A stretch of DNA of 64,000 nucleotides from positions 24,384-88,383 of the forward strand of contig SCRI01000047.1 in assembly GCA_004298675.1 (NCBI GenBank). Reading direction: 5' to 3'. The DNA comes from a bacterium (lineage in GTDB: Bacteria; Vulcanimicrobiota; Vulcanimicrobiia; Vulcanimicrobiales; SCRA01). Positions 32,677 to 40,968 of this stretch are shown here, one piece after another (positions within the stretch are counted from its first letter, which is position 1; every line of letters starts with the position of its first letter). The notes below the pieces were generated by a model, which worked only from the letters and a program-made list of their open reading frames with translations, was not told the origin of the DNA and searched no databases. Made by a program: the position numbers and the translations under genes.

Positions 32677-33024
32677 CTACCGGCTCTCGCTGGCGCGAAT
32701 TTCGTCGATGCGCTCGACGGCACGCCGCAGATGCGGGATCACGATGGAGCCGCCCACCACCAGCCCGACGTTGAGCGCTTCGTAGAACTGTTCGTCGGTG
32801 ACTCCCAGCGCGATGCACTGACCGAGGTGATAGGTCACGCAGTCGTCGCAGCGCAGCACGAGCGAGGCCACGAGCCCCATCAGCTCCTTGATGACGGCGG
32901 TGAGCGCCCCTTCGTCGTACGCGCGCGTATCGAGGTTGAAGAAGCGCTGGATACCCAGGTGCCCGGACGCTAGGATGCGTTCGTTTGCGTGCGCGCGATG
33001 GGCGTTGAAGGCGTCGATATCCAT
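32677..33024 (-). CDS. Carboxymuconolactone decarboxylase/AhpD-like protein
   Basis: A 115-residue all-helical protein of the AhpD/CMD family, with the redox motif CDDCVTYHLGQCI (CxxC-x3-H, about 66-74) typical of alkylhydroperoxidase-like members. It probably acts in peroxide or thiol redox chemistry and not as a true decarboxylase, because the CxxC/His set is complete. I chose ATG 33024, which gives the family N-terminus; a longer frame upstream is arginine-rich antisense-like sequence. It sits 44 bases downstream of the hydroxypyruvate isomerase-like gene. Confidence 0.85.
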   Translation of the reverse strand: MDIDAFNAHRAHANERILASGHLGIQRFFNLDTRAYDEGALTAVIKELMGLVASLVLRCDDCVTYHLGQCIALGVTDEQFYEALNVGLVVGGSIVIPHLRRAVERIDEIRASESR

Positions 33025-33068
33025 GGTGGCGGCGTCATTCGCGAGAGGAGTGCCCCGTACCCCGGGGT

Positions 33069-33857
33069 TCACGCGCCGGCAGTGAAGCCGTACTCCTCGA
33101 TCCAGCTCAGGCTCTCCCGCGTTGAGCCGGACGGACGGTACTCCAAACCCACCCAGCCTGCGTAGCCGGCAGTGTCGATGGCGCGCAGGATGCGCTCGTA
33201 GGCTAGCTCGCCCGTGCCGGGCTGATGGCGCTCCGGGGAGTCGGCGATCTGAACGTGGCCCACGCGCGCGACGCAACGCGCGAACCTCGCGGTGACGTTG
33301 CCCTCACCGCGCTGCACGTGGTAGCAGTCGAACTGCAGGCGCGCGTTCTCGGCGCCAACGTCGTCCAACAGCCGCAGCGCGCGTGCCGTCGTCTCGATGA
33401 AGAAACCGGGCGTGTCGAGAGCGTTGAGCGGCTCGACCAGCAGCGTGATGCCGCTTTCCCGCAGGCGTGCCGCTGCGTAGCGCAGGTTCTCGACGGCGGT
33501 CTCCCACAGCGTGCGTTCGTCGAGCTCCGCCTTGCGGATGCCCACCAGCGCGTTGATGCGCGTGCAGCGCAGGCGCCGTGCCGCCTCCAGTGCGCGCTCG
33601 ATGCCCGCGTGGAACTCCTCACGCCGCGTGGGGTCGAGCGCGAACCCGCGCTCGCCCGCCGCAAAGTCGCCCATCGGCAAGTTGAAGAGAATCAGTTGCA
33701 GGCCGTGCTCGCGCAGCAGACCGGCGTACTCTTCGACGTGTCCGTATGGATCGGGCAGCTCGACGGCGCGGAAGCCGCTGGCGGCGGCCGCCGCGAAACG
33801 TTGCTCCAGCGGTACTTCGGTGAAGAGGAAGGAGAGGTTGGCGCAGAGCTTGGGCAT
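33069..33857 (-). CDS. hyi: Hydroxypyruvate isomerase family TIM-barrel protein
   Basis: The 262-residue protein of the xylose-isomerase-like barrel family starts with KLCANLSFLFTEVPLEQRFAAAAASGF, the usual Hyi/OtnI opening. Metal-binding candidates are Glu in LLVEPLNALDTPG, Asp/His in LQFDCYHVQRGEG, His in VGHVQIADSPERHQPGTGE and Glu in VGLEYRPSG. It would interconvert hydroxypyruvate with tartronate semialdehyde or a related 2-keto sugar acid. It lies 9 bases after the aldolase/dehydrogenase fusion gene, which suggests a shared sugar-acid pathway. Confidence 0.88.
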   Translation of the reverse strand: MPKLCANLSFLFTEVPLEQRFAAAAASGFRAVELPDPYGHVEEYAGLLREHGLQLILFNLPMGDFAAGERGFALDPTRREEFHAGIERALEAARRLRCTRINALVGIRKAELDERTLWETAVENLRYAAARLRESGITLLVEPLNALDTPGFFIETTARALRLLDDVGAENARLQFDCYHVQRGEGNVTARFARCVARVGHVQIADSPERHQPGTGELAYERILRAIDTAGYAGWVGLEYRPSGSTRESLSWIEEYGFTAGA

Positions 33858-33866
33858 CGTCGATCC

Positions 33867-35900
33867 TCAGCGTGGGAAAGCGGCGGGGACGCCGCCGTCA
33901 ACGGTGAGCACGCAGCCGGTGGTGGCACGAGCCGTGGCGAGATAGCGGAATGCCTGTGCGACGTCTTCCGCCTGCACCTCCCGGTGCAGCAGGTTGCCAC
34001 GGAAGTACTCCGCGCTGGTGACGCCGTGCGCGGCGGCGCGCTGCGCGACGAGCTCCGGCGTGAAGAGCCCGGTGCGGACGCGATCGGCATTGACGGCATT
34101 GGCGCGGATGCCGTAGCGCCCACCGTCGAGCGCATATTGGCGCATCAAAGCCAACGCCGCGGTCTTCGCGACGCCGTACGGGCCGAAGCCGGCGCTCTGC
34201 GCGAAGGCCTGCTTGGAAAGATTGAAGAGCAGCGTGCCGCCGCAGCCCTGGGTCAGGAACGCTTCGAAGGCCGCGCGCGCCAGGCGCCGGTGCGCGTGAA
34301 AGTTCACGTCCAGCGACCGCGTCAGCGCCGCCTCACCCTCGTCGGTGTCCAGGAAGCCTGCCGGCGCGATGCCGGCGTTGCTGACCACGACGTCGATGCC
34401 GCCGAACGCATCGCAGCACGCGTTCACCACCGTCTCGCCGGCGTCTGCCGCCGTCACGTCGCAGCGCGCGGAGGCGATACGGGTGCCGTAGCGCTCTAAG
34501 TGCGCAGCCGCGCGCTCGAGCGCCTCGCCGTCGCGGTCGGCGATCAGTACGTGCGCGTCGTGGCGTGCGTACTCTTCGGCGACGGCTAGGCCGATGCCGC
34601 TGGCGCCGCCGGTCACGGCGGCGATGCTGCCCGTCAGCGGCGCGGGAGCGCGCGCAGCGCCGTCCACCTTGGCGCGCTCCAGCGGCCAGTATTCCATCTC
34701 GAAGAGCTGGAGCTCGGAGATGGGCTGGTAGCGCCCCAGGGCCTCGGCCTGCAAGATCGTGTGCGCGCTGTGCGCGGCGATGTCGCAGGCTGCACGGGCC
34801 GCGCCGGCGGTCTCACCAAAGGCGCAGATGCCGAGTCCTGGCAGCACCACCACGCGCGGCAGGGGATCCAGCGGCGCGCGGGCGCCCAAGCGCGCCGATC
34901 CTTGTTCGACGTAATGCTCGTAGCGCGCGGCGTACGCATCGAGCGCGGCGTCGATCCGCGCGCGCTCCGTTGCCGCGGCATCCGGTGCGAGGACCAGCGG
35001 CCACGGCCGCGTGCGCAGCACGTGGTCCGGCGTGATCGGCCCGCGCGCGCACAGTTGCTCCGCGTCCTCGCGCAGCGAGAGCGCCAGTGCCGCCCCATCG
35101 TCGCTCCAGCAGCCCAGCCAGCGTGAGCCCCGCTCGGCCAGCGCCCCGCGCAGTGCCAGCATGGCGTTGCGCCGCCGCGTGTGATCGGGCGCGAAGGCCG
35201 GGAGGGAGAAGGCGCATGCGCGCCCCAGCTCGCGCTCGGCTTCGTCGACGGCCTCCACCATGCGTTCGTAGGATTGGCGCGCGTTCTCCCCTGCCGTAAA
35301 GAGGCCGTGTTTTGCCAAGATGATCAGGGACGGGTTGGAGTGCTCGCGCAGCGCCGCTTGCGCGCGTTTGGCCAGCGTGAAGCCGGGCATCCCGTATTCC
35401 AGCACGAGCGCCCGCGGCCCGAACAGCGCGCGGGCGCGCGCCACGCCGTCGGGCTGATCGGTGAGCGCGAGGATAGCGTCGGCGTGCGTGTGATCCACGA
35501 AGCGCTGCGGCAGCAGCGCATGCAGCAGCGCTTCGACGGAGGGGTTGGGGGAGCGGAAGTCCAGCAGGTGCGTGCGCTGCTGATTGACCATCTCCTCGTC
35601 GCTCAGGTGCTCCTGTTCGAGCATGCGGTGCAGATGGTCTAAGCGTAGCGCGGGGAAGCCCTGCGGCTCGATGGTGGCGAGGTCCCAGCCGCTGCCTTTG
35701 ACGTAGAGTACGTCTACCTCGCCGTCGACGGCAGCGCGCGCTTGGGTCTTCACCGAGGTGTTGCCCCCGCCGTGGAGGACGAGCGAGGGATCGCCTCCGA
35801 TCAGGCGCGAGGTATAGATGCGCAGCGCCAGATCGTCACCCCACGCACGATAGCGCTCGAGAAAGCGCGCGGCTTCGCGCTCGTCGTACCGGCTGATCAT
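33867..35900 (-). CDS. Bifunctional class II aldolase / short-chain dehydrogenase (RhaD-like)
   Basis: A 677-residue fusion. The N-terminal class II aldolase domain (about 1-400) has HGGGNTSVK and the zinc-binding HTHADAILAL pair plus a later His. The C-terminal SDR domain (about 420-677) has TGGASGIGLAVAEEYARHDA, VVSNAGIAPAG and the catalytic YGVAKT. This matches the rhamnulose-phosphate aldolase/lactaldehyde dehydrogenase family used in deoxysugar breakdown. I chose ATG 35900; a GTG 42 bases upstream is possible but adds non-conserved residues. No kinase or isomerase for rhamnose is nearby, so the true substrate is open. Confidence 0.88.
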   Translation of the reverse strand: MISRYDEREAARFLERYRAWGDDLALRIYTSRLIGGDPSLVLHGGGNTSVKTQARAAVDGEVDVLYVKGSGWDLATIEPQGFPALRLDHLHRMLEQEHLSDEEMVNQQRTHLLDFRSPNPSVEALLHALLPQRFVDHTHADAILALTDQPDGVARARALFGPRALVLEYGMPGFTLAKRAQAALREHSNPSLIILAKHGLFTAGENARQSYERMVEAVDEAERELGRACAFSLPAFAPDHTRRRNAMLALRGALAERGSRWLGCWSDDGAALALSLREDAEQLCARGPITPDHVLRTRPWPLVLAPDAAATERARIDAALDAYAARYEHYVEQGSARLGARAPLDPLPRVVVLPGLGICAFGETAGAARAACDIAAHSAHTILQAEALGRYQPISELQLFEMEYWPLERAKVDGAARAPAPLTGSIAAVTGGASGIGLAVAEEYARHDAHVLIADRDGEALERAAAHLERYGTRIASARCDVTAADAGETVVNACCDAFGGIDVVVSNAGIAPAGFLDTDEGEAALTRSLDVNFHAHRRLARAAFEAFLTQGCGGTLLFNLSKQAFAQSAGFGPYGVAKTAALALMRQYALDGGRYGIRANAVNADRVRTGLFTPELVAQRAAAHGVTSAEYFRGNLLHREVQAEDVAQAFRYLATARATTGCVLTVDGGVPAAFPR

Positions 35901-35960
35901 GAGCCGCGGCTTCGCCGCTCCAGGGGGGCTTATCCGCCCCACCGAATAACCAGGCCTCCC

Positions 35961-37097
35961 ATGTTCGTCCGCACGCTCTCACCCGCGCGCATGCGCGGCG
36001 GTCCACTTGCCTCCGCCGCCACCGCCCGTGCCGTGGCGCTCGACGCCTTGGGCGAGGAGCTGGCCGCGCGCGTTGCCGCGAGAGCCTGCGCAAGCGGTCT
36101 CGCCGTGCTGGCGGCGGCAGGCTCGCTGCAGCTAGCCGGTACGTTGGCGCAGTACGACGCCGCCGCGGCCGCGGCGGAGGGTGACGTGGGGACGGCGCTG
36201 GCAGGCGCGGCTCAGGCCGTGCGCAACGCCATGGATACGCCTGCGCGGTTGCAGGTGGGGCGCTTCAGCCTGGGCTTGGAGCGGGCGCTCGTGATGGGCA
36301 TCCTCAACGTGGCCAAGGAGTCGTTTTACGACGGCGGGCGCTATCGCGGCGTGGACGGCGCGCTCGAGCGCGCCGGGCAGATGCTGGCCGAAGGCGCCGA
36401 CATCGTCGACGTCGGCGGACAGTCCTATAATGCCGTGACGCCTCCGGTGAGCCAGGAAGAAGAGCGGGGGCGCGTGGTACCGGTGGTGGAGGCGCTGGTG
36501 CGCGCCTTTCCCGGCGTGGTGATCTCGGTGGACACCGTCCGTTCCGCCGTGGCACGCGCGGCGCTGGAAGCGGGCGCCGCGATCATCAACGATTGTAGCG
36601 GCAACGCCGATCCCGGCATGGCGGCCGTGTGCGCGGCTTACGGCGCGGGCGACGTGATCGTCCATTTGAAGGGCCGCCTCAAAGTACGCGAACCGGAGCA
36701 GTACGTCTACGGCGACGTCACCGCCGAGATCGTGCGCGTGCTCGAGGAGCGCTGCGGCGCGGCGCTCGCGGCCGGCGTGCGCGCGCAATCGCTGATCGTC
36801 GATCCCGGCCTGGAGTTCGGGAAGGAGCCGTACGACGATCTCACGATCGTCGAGCGTCTGGAAGAGTTCATGGCGCTGGGGTATCCGGTGCTCGTTGCGG
36901 CTTCGCGCAAGAGTTTCATGGGGCGGCTCTTTGCGTTGCCGGCAGCGGAGTTGTTGGCTCCCAGTGCCGCCGTCGCCGCCTATAGCGTTCTCGCCGGTGC
37001 GCGCATCATTCGCGCCCACGACATCCAATTCACGGTCCGGCTCGTCAAGATGCTGGAGGCGATCTCCTCGGACCGCAAGCGTGAGCTCGTCCCATAG
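35961..37097 (+). CDS. folP: Divergent dihydropteroate synthase
   Basis: Would condense 6-hydroxymethyl-dihydropterin diphosphate with p-aminobenzoate. The 378-residue protein has an unusual N-terminal extension of about 95 residues, then a TIM barrel with VMGILNVAKESFYDGG (about 111-126), DIVDVGGQSYN (147-157), ISVDTVRS, INDCSGN, VIVHLKG, LIVDPGLEFGK and VAASRKSFMG. Canonical motifs are altered: NVTPDSF reads NVAKESF, and GGESTRPG reads GGQSYNAVT, so the pterin/pABA loop lacks its Thr-Arg-Pro. The neighbouring FolK-FolE2 fusion supports a folate role, but the active-site changes leave the substrate uncertain. Confidence 0.78.
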   Translation: MFVRTLSPARMRGGPLASAATARAVALDALGEELAARVAARACASGLAVLAAAGSLQLAGTLAQYDAAAAAAEGDVGTALAGAAQAVRNAMDTPARLQVGRFSLGLERALVMGILNVAKESFYDGGRYRGVDGALERAGQMLAEGADIVDVGGQSYNAVTPPVSQEEERGRVVPVVEALVRAFPGVVISVDTVRSAVARAALEAGAAIINDCSGNADPGMAAVCAAYGAGDVIVHLKGRLKVREPEQYVYGDVTAEIVRVLEERCGAALAAGVRAQSLIVDPGLEFGKEPYDDLTIVERLEEFMALGYPVLVAASRKSFMGRLFALPAAELLAPSAAVAAYSVLAGARIIRAHDIQFTVRLVKMLEAISSDRKRELVP

Positions 37098-37106
37098 GAA
37101 TGGACC

Positions 37107-38624
37107 ATGGGTGAAACGGTTTATCTCGGCTTAGGCTCCAATCTCGGGGACCGGCAGGCCAACCTGCTGCAGGCCCTGCAGAAGCTGCGCGTGCACGCTC
37201 GCATCGTGCGGGTCAGCGCTACCTATCGTACGCGGCCTTTCGGCGCGGTGAGCGGGCCCGAATTCCTCAATGCGGCCGTGGCCGTGGAGACCGAGCTCGA
37301 GCCGCCTGCGTTCGAGCGCGCGCTGCGCCGCGTGGAGGAGGCGGTGGGCCGTCAGCGCGGCGATCTCGGCGTGGGCGTCAAGGCGCCGACGGCGGCGCGC
37401 TGCATCGACATCGACATCCTGCTGTGGGGCGAGCGCTGCGCCGACTTCGGCCGTTTCTCCGTGCCCCATCCCTACCTTGCGCAACGCCCTTACAACCTGG
37501 TGCCGTTAGCGGAGATCGCCGCCGACGTTTGCGAGCCGCGCAGCGGCCACACCATCGGCGCATTGGCCGCGGCCGTCAACGTCAGCGGCATCGAGCGGCA
37601 ACGGCGCGGACTGCACTTCCAGACCGACCGTCAGGAGCAGGAGCCGGAAGTGCACCTCGCGCTGGATCGCGTGGGCGTCTCGGGCGTGCGGCGGATGCTG
37701 CGGCTGGATCTAGGCGGCCGTGAGCAGACGCTCGTCGGCGAGTTCTCGATGTTGGCGGACTTGCGCCCCGAGCAGTCCGGCGTCCACATGTCACGTTTCT
37801 CGGAGCTGCTCGAAGAGGCGCTGCTCGACGTATTGGAGGAGAGCGAGCCTTTGCGCGCCGAGGAGCTGAGCGCGCGGGTGGCGCGTGCGATCGTGGTCTC
37901 TCAGCGTGCCTCGCGCGCCGAGGTGCGTCTGCGCGCGGATTTCGGCCTCGAGCGCTGGACGCCGGTCTCCGGTAAGCGCGGCGAGGAGATGTACGCGCTG
38001 ATCGGTTTAGCCTGCGCCGACGCGCGTTCGAACGGCGGCCACGAGCCCGTGCTGCGCCGCGCCGTGGGCGTGGAGGCCGAGGGCATGACGGCCTGTCCCT
38101 GCGCGCAGGCGATGGTGCGCGAGCACTCGCTGCGCGCATTGATAGATGCGGGCTTCGACGAGGCTGCGGCGCAGCGCGCACTCGATGCGCTGCCGGTCGC
38201 GACGCACAATCAACGCGGTCGCGGCACGCTGCTGGTCGGCTTGGTCGAAGAGTCTCCCGAGAGCGTGCAACCGGAGACGCTGGTGGAGATCGTCGAGAAC
38301 GCGATGTCCAGTGAGACCTACGGTCTGCTCAAGCGTCCCGATGAGTTCTTCGTCGTGAACAAAGCGCACCAGAACCCCAAGTTCGTGGAGGACGTGGTGC
38401 GCGGAATCCTCGCACGCGCCCTCGACGTCTACGCGGACTTTCCGGACCAGACGTTTCTCGCCGCCACGCAGATCAACTACGAGTCGATTCACAAGCACGA
38501 TGCGCTGGCCGAGGCGTACGGGACGTTCGGCGAGCTGCGCCGCGAGCTTGGCGGTGAGCGCGTCCCCTGCAAGACGGATCTCCAGAGCTGGCTCGCGGCC
38601 TATCCCACGCGAGCGCTGCGGTGA
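37107..38624 (+). CDS. Fusion of pterin pyrophosphokinase (FolK) and GTP cyclohydrolase IB (FolE2)
   Basis: A single 505-residue ORF joins two folate enzymes. Residues 1-165 are HPPK-like: VYLGLGSNLGDRQANL (5-20), RTRPFGAVSGPEFLNAAV and RCIDIDILLWGE (98-109). Residues about 170-505 are COG1469 GTP cyclohydrolase IB: SGVHMSRFSELLE (224-236), catalytic-cysteine GMTACPCAQ (326-334), THNQRG and INYESIHKHDA near the end. FolE2 makes dihydroneopterin triphosphate at the pathway start and FolK acts two to three steps later, so they are not consecutive. It begins 9 bases after folP and overlaps the next gene as GTGA. Confidence 0.9.
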   Translation: MGETVYLGLGSNLGDRQANLLQALQKLRVHARIVRVSATYRTRPFGAVSGPEFLNAAVAVETELEPPAFERALRRVEEAVGRQRGDLGVGVKAPTAARCIDIDILLWGERCADFGRFSVPHPYLAQRPYNLVPLAEIAADVCEPRSGHTIGALAAAVNVSGIERQRRGLHFQTDRQEQEPEVHLALDRVGVSGVRRMLRLDLGGREQTLVGEFSMLADLRPEQSGVHMSRFSELLEEALLDVLEESEPLRAEELSARVARAIVVSQRASRAEVRLRADFGLERWTPVSGKRGEEMYALIGLACADARSNGGHEPVLRRAVGVEAEGMTACPCAQAMVREHSLRALIDAGFDEAAAQRALDALPVATHNQRGRGTLLVGLVEESPESVQPETLVEIVENAMSSETYGLLKRPDEFFVVNKAHQNPKFVEDVVRGILARALDVYADFPDQTFLAATQINYESIHKHDALAEAYGTFGELRRELGGERVPCKTDLQSWLAAYPTRALR

Positions 38625-39856
38625 TCCCTGCGCTGGAGATCTGGGCCTCCCCCGAGCCCACGGCGGCGCGAATAGACGAGCACAACCGCCGCGATCAATT
38701 GCGCGAGACGGGCCATGCGGAGCGCTTCGGCGACGTCGAGCTGCTGGCGAGTCTGGGCGTCAGCCACGTGCGCTATCCGGTGCTGTGGGAGCAGGGAGAG
38801 CGCGGCCTGGCATGGGCGGCCCCACGCCTCGCGTACTTGCGGGCGCGCGGCATCTCGCCCATCGTCACGCTGCTGCATCACGGCAGCGGCCCCGATGACA
38901 GCTCGCTGATCGATCCCGCCTTTCCCGAGCGTTTCGCGCGTCATGCTCGTGCGGTCGCACAGCGTTTTCCTTGGGTCGAGCGCTGGACGCCGGTCAACGA
39001 GCCCTTGACCACGGCGCGCTTCTCCACGCTCTACGGCCACTGGTATCCCAACCTCGTCGACGACCATGCCGCGTTCGGACGGGCGCTGACGCTCCAGGCG
39101 CGCGCGATCATCCTGGCCATGGCGCAGATCCGCTGCGTCAACCCGGCGGCGCGCTTGATGTTGACGGAGGATCTGCAAGGCTTTCACGCCGATGCGGCGC
39201 ACGCGGTCTACGCCCAGCATCTGCGCGAGCGCTCCTTTCTCTCCGCCGAGATCCTCATGGGGCGGATCGTGCCGGGGCACCCGTTGTGGCGTTACTTGAC
39301 GCTGCGCTGCGCGGTTCCGCCGGGGGAGCTGGCGTGGCTGGCACGCCATTCCACGCCGCCGGACCTGATGGGCTGGAACTACTATCCGCACTCCGAGCGC
39401 GCACTGTTGGATCGCGGCGGTGCGCTGCGGGACGTGTCGGCCGCCTTGGCGTGCCGCGAGGTCATCTCGCCGCTGCCGTTGCTGCGCGCGGCTTACGCAC
39501 GGCTGGGCCTGCCGCTGGCGCTCTCGGAGGTACACCTCGACGGCAGCGCGGAGGAGCGTTGCCGCTGGCTGGAGCTGCGCTGGCGCGAGGCGATGGCGCT
39601 GCGCGCGGAGGGCGTGCCGCTGCTGGCCGTGGGCGCTTGGGCGGCCTTCGGCATGGTGGACTGGCGTTCGCTGCTGCGCCGCCGCGAAGGCTGGAGCGAG
39701 GACGGGGTCTTCACGTTCGCACCCGCCGATGGAGCGCCGGCACGAACGGCCGTTGCGGAGCTGGTGGAGCGTCTAGCGCGCGGCCACGAGCCGCCGGAGT
39801 ACGCGCCGGGCTGGTGGGAGCGCGAGCAGCGCTTGGAGGAAGCGGCGCGCGTATGA
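38621..39856 (+). CDS. Glycoside hydrolase family 1-like protein
   Basis: The 411-residue TIM-barrel protein resembles GH1 beta-glycosidases, shortened and divergent. It has SHVRYPVLWEQ near 48-58, the acid/base glutamate in WTPVNEPLTT (Glu127), GWNYYPHS (251-258) and a candidate nucleophile in LPLALSEVHLDG (Glu303). No signal peptide is seen. A similar GH1-like domain occurs joined to deoxysugar reductases in some bacteria, where its role is unclear. The GTG start overlaps the FolK-FolE2 stop, and its end overlaps the glycosyltransferase start. Confidence 0.75.
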   Translation: MIPALEIWASPEPTAARIDEHNRRDQLRETGHAERFGDVELLASLGVSHVRYPVLWEQGERGLAWAAPRLAYLRARGISPIVTLLHHGSGPDDSSLIDPAFPERFARHARAVAQRFPWVERWTPVNEPLTTARFSTLYGHWYPNLVDDHAAFGRALTLQARAIILAMAQIRCVNPAARLMLTEDLQGFHADAAHAVYAQHLRERSFLSAEILMGRIVPGHPLWRYLTLRCAVPPGELAWLARHSTPPDLMGWNYYPHSERALLDRGGALRDVSAALACREVISPLPLLRAAYARLGLPLALSEVHLDGSAEERCRWLELRWREAMALRAEGVPLLAVGAWAAFGMVDWRSLLRRREGWSEDGVFTFAPADGAPARTAVAELVERLARGHEPPEYAPGWWEREQRLEEAARV

Positions 39857-40968
39857 GGGGCGTGGACGGCCTGATCGTGGGCCTGCACCTGCGCTGGCGC
39901 GGCGTCTATCAGCGCCCGCAGCACGTGCTCTCGCGCTTGGCGCGCCGTTATCCCGTGGTCGTGTTGGAGGAGCCGCTGTTCGCCTCCGGGGCCAGCCGTT
40001 TCGACGTCGAGGAGCCCGCGCCCAACGTCACGGTGATCCGGCCCGTGGTCGACGCCGACGGCCCGTATGTCGCCTCGAAGATCGCGCCGGGTGCCATCGC
40101 CGCCGTCGCGCGCCAGGCCGCGGAGTACGGCATCTCGAGCCCCGCGCTGTGGCTCTACACGCCGATGATGACGGCGCTTGCCGATGCCTTTCCGGAGGCT
40201 CCGCTGATCTACGACTGCATGGACGATTTAGCGTCGTTCGCCTTCGCGCCGTCCGGAATGCGTGCGCGTGAGCGCGCGCTGCTGGAACGAGCCGACGCCG
40301 TGTTCTGCGGTGGAGCCTCGCTCTATCGCACGCGCGCGCGCTATGGGCCGCACGTGCGGTGCATCCCAAGCGGCGTCGAGTTCGCGCGCTTCGCGTCGGC
40401 ACGCACGACGCTCCCCGCGGGGCCGCTGCGTCTCCTGCGCGGGCGCGTGTACGGTTACGTGGGTGTGATCGACGAGCGCATCGATTACGCGATCGTACGG
40501 CGCTTGGCGCAGGTGGCGGGAGCGCAGATCGTGCTGGTCGGCCCGGTGGCGAAGGTCGAGCCGCACACGCTGCCGCGCGCCGCCAACATTCACTACGCCG
40601 GTCAGATCGAGTATGCCGAGCTGCCGCGTTGGGTCGCGGGCTTCGACGTGGCGCTGATGCCATTCGCGGACAATGCCTCCACCCGCAGCATCTCGCCGAC
40701 CAAGTTACTGGAGTACTTCGCCGCCGGTAAGGCGGTCGTGACGACGCCGATTCGCGACGTCGTCGAGCGCTACGGCGGCTTGGTCGCCCAGGCGCGTACG
40801 CCCGAGGAGTTCGCGCGCGCTTGCGTGGCGGCGCGTCCCGACCCTAGGCGCGATGAAGCCGTCACGGCTGCCGCGCGCTTGCAGAGTTGGGATGCGGTAG
40901 CGGCAACGATGGAGCAGGCGCTGCTCCGGACGCCGCAGACGCTGGCCGCGCAAGGCGCCGGCGCGTGA
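39853..40968 (+). CDS. Glycosyltransferase (GT4-like, GT-B fold)
   Basis: The 371-residue protein starts with a WRGVYQRPQHVLSRLARRYPVVVLEEP segment, a common opening of this group. It continues with a middle YDCMDD motif (about residue 117), SGVEF, GRVYGYVGVIDERIDY and IVLVGPVAKV, and ends with the donor-site LMPFADNASTRSISPTKLLEYFAAGKAVVTTP region, where the second Glu of EX7E-type transferases would lie. Donor and acceptor are unknown. Overlaps of 4 bases with both neighbours tie it to the folate/GH1 operon. Confidence 0.85.
   Translation: MRGVDGLIVGLHLRWRGVYQRPQHVLSRLARRYPVVVLEEPLFASGASRFDVEEPAPNVTVIRPVVDADGPYVASKIAPGAIAAVARQAAEYGISSPALWLYTPMMTALADAFPEAPLIYDCMDDLASFAFAPSGMRARERALLERADAVFCGGASLYRTRARYGPHVRCIPSGVEFARFASARTTLPAGPLRLLRGRVYGYVGVIDERIDYAIVRRLAQVAGAQIVLVGPVAKVEPHTLPRAANIHYAGQIEYAELPRWVAGFDVALMPFADNASTRSISPTKLLEYFAAGKAVVTTPIRDVVERYGGLVAQARTPEEFARACVAARPDPRRDEAVTAAARLQSWDAVAATMEQALLRTPQTLAAQGAGA

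Noticed and set aside
33225-34499. Long plus-strand open frame opposite the hydroxypyruvate isomerase and aldolase fusion genes
   Set aside because: Long antisense frames are common in high-GC DNA. The minus-strand proteins match known families throughout, while the plus-strand translation matches nothing.
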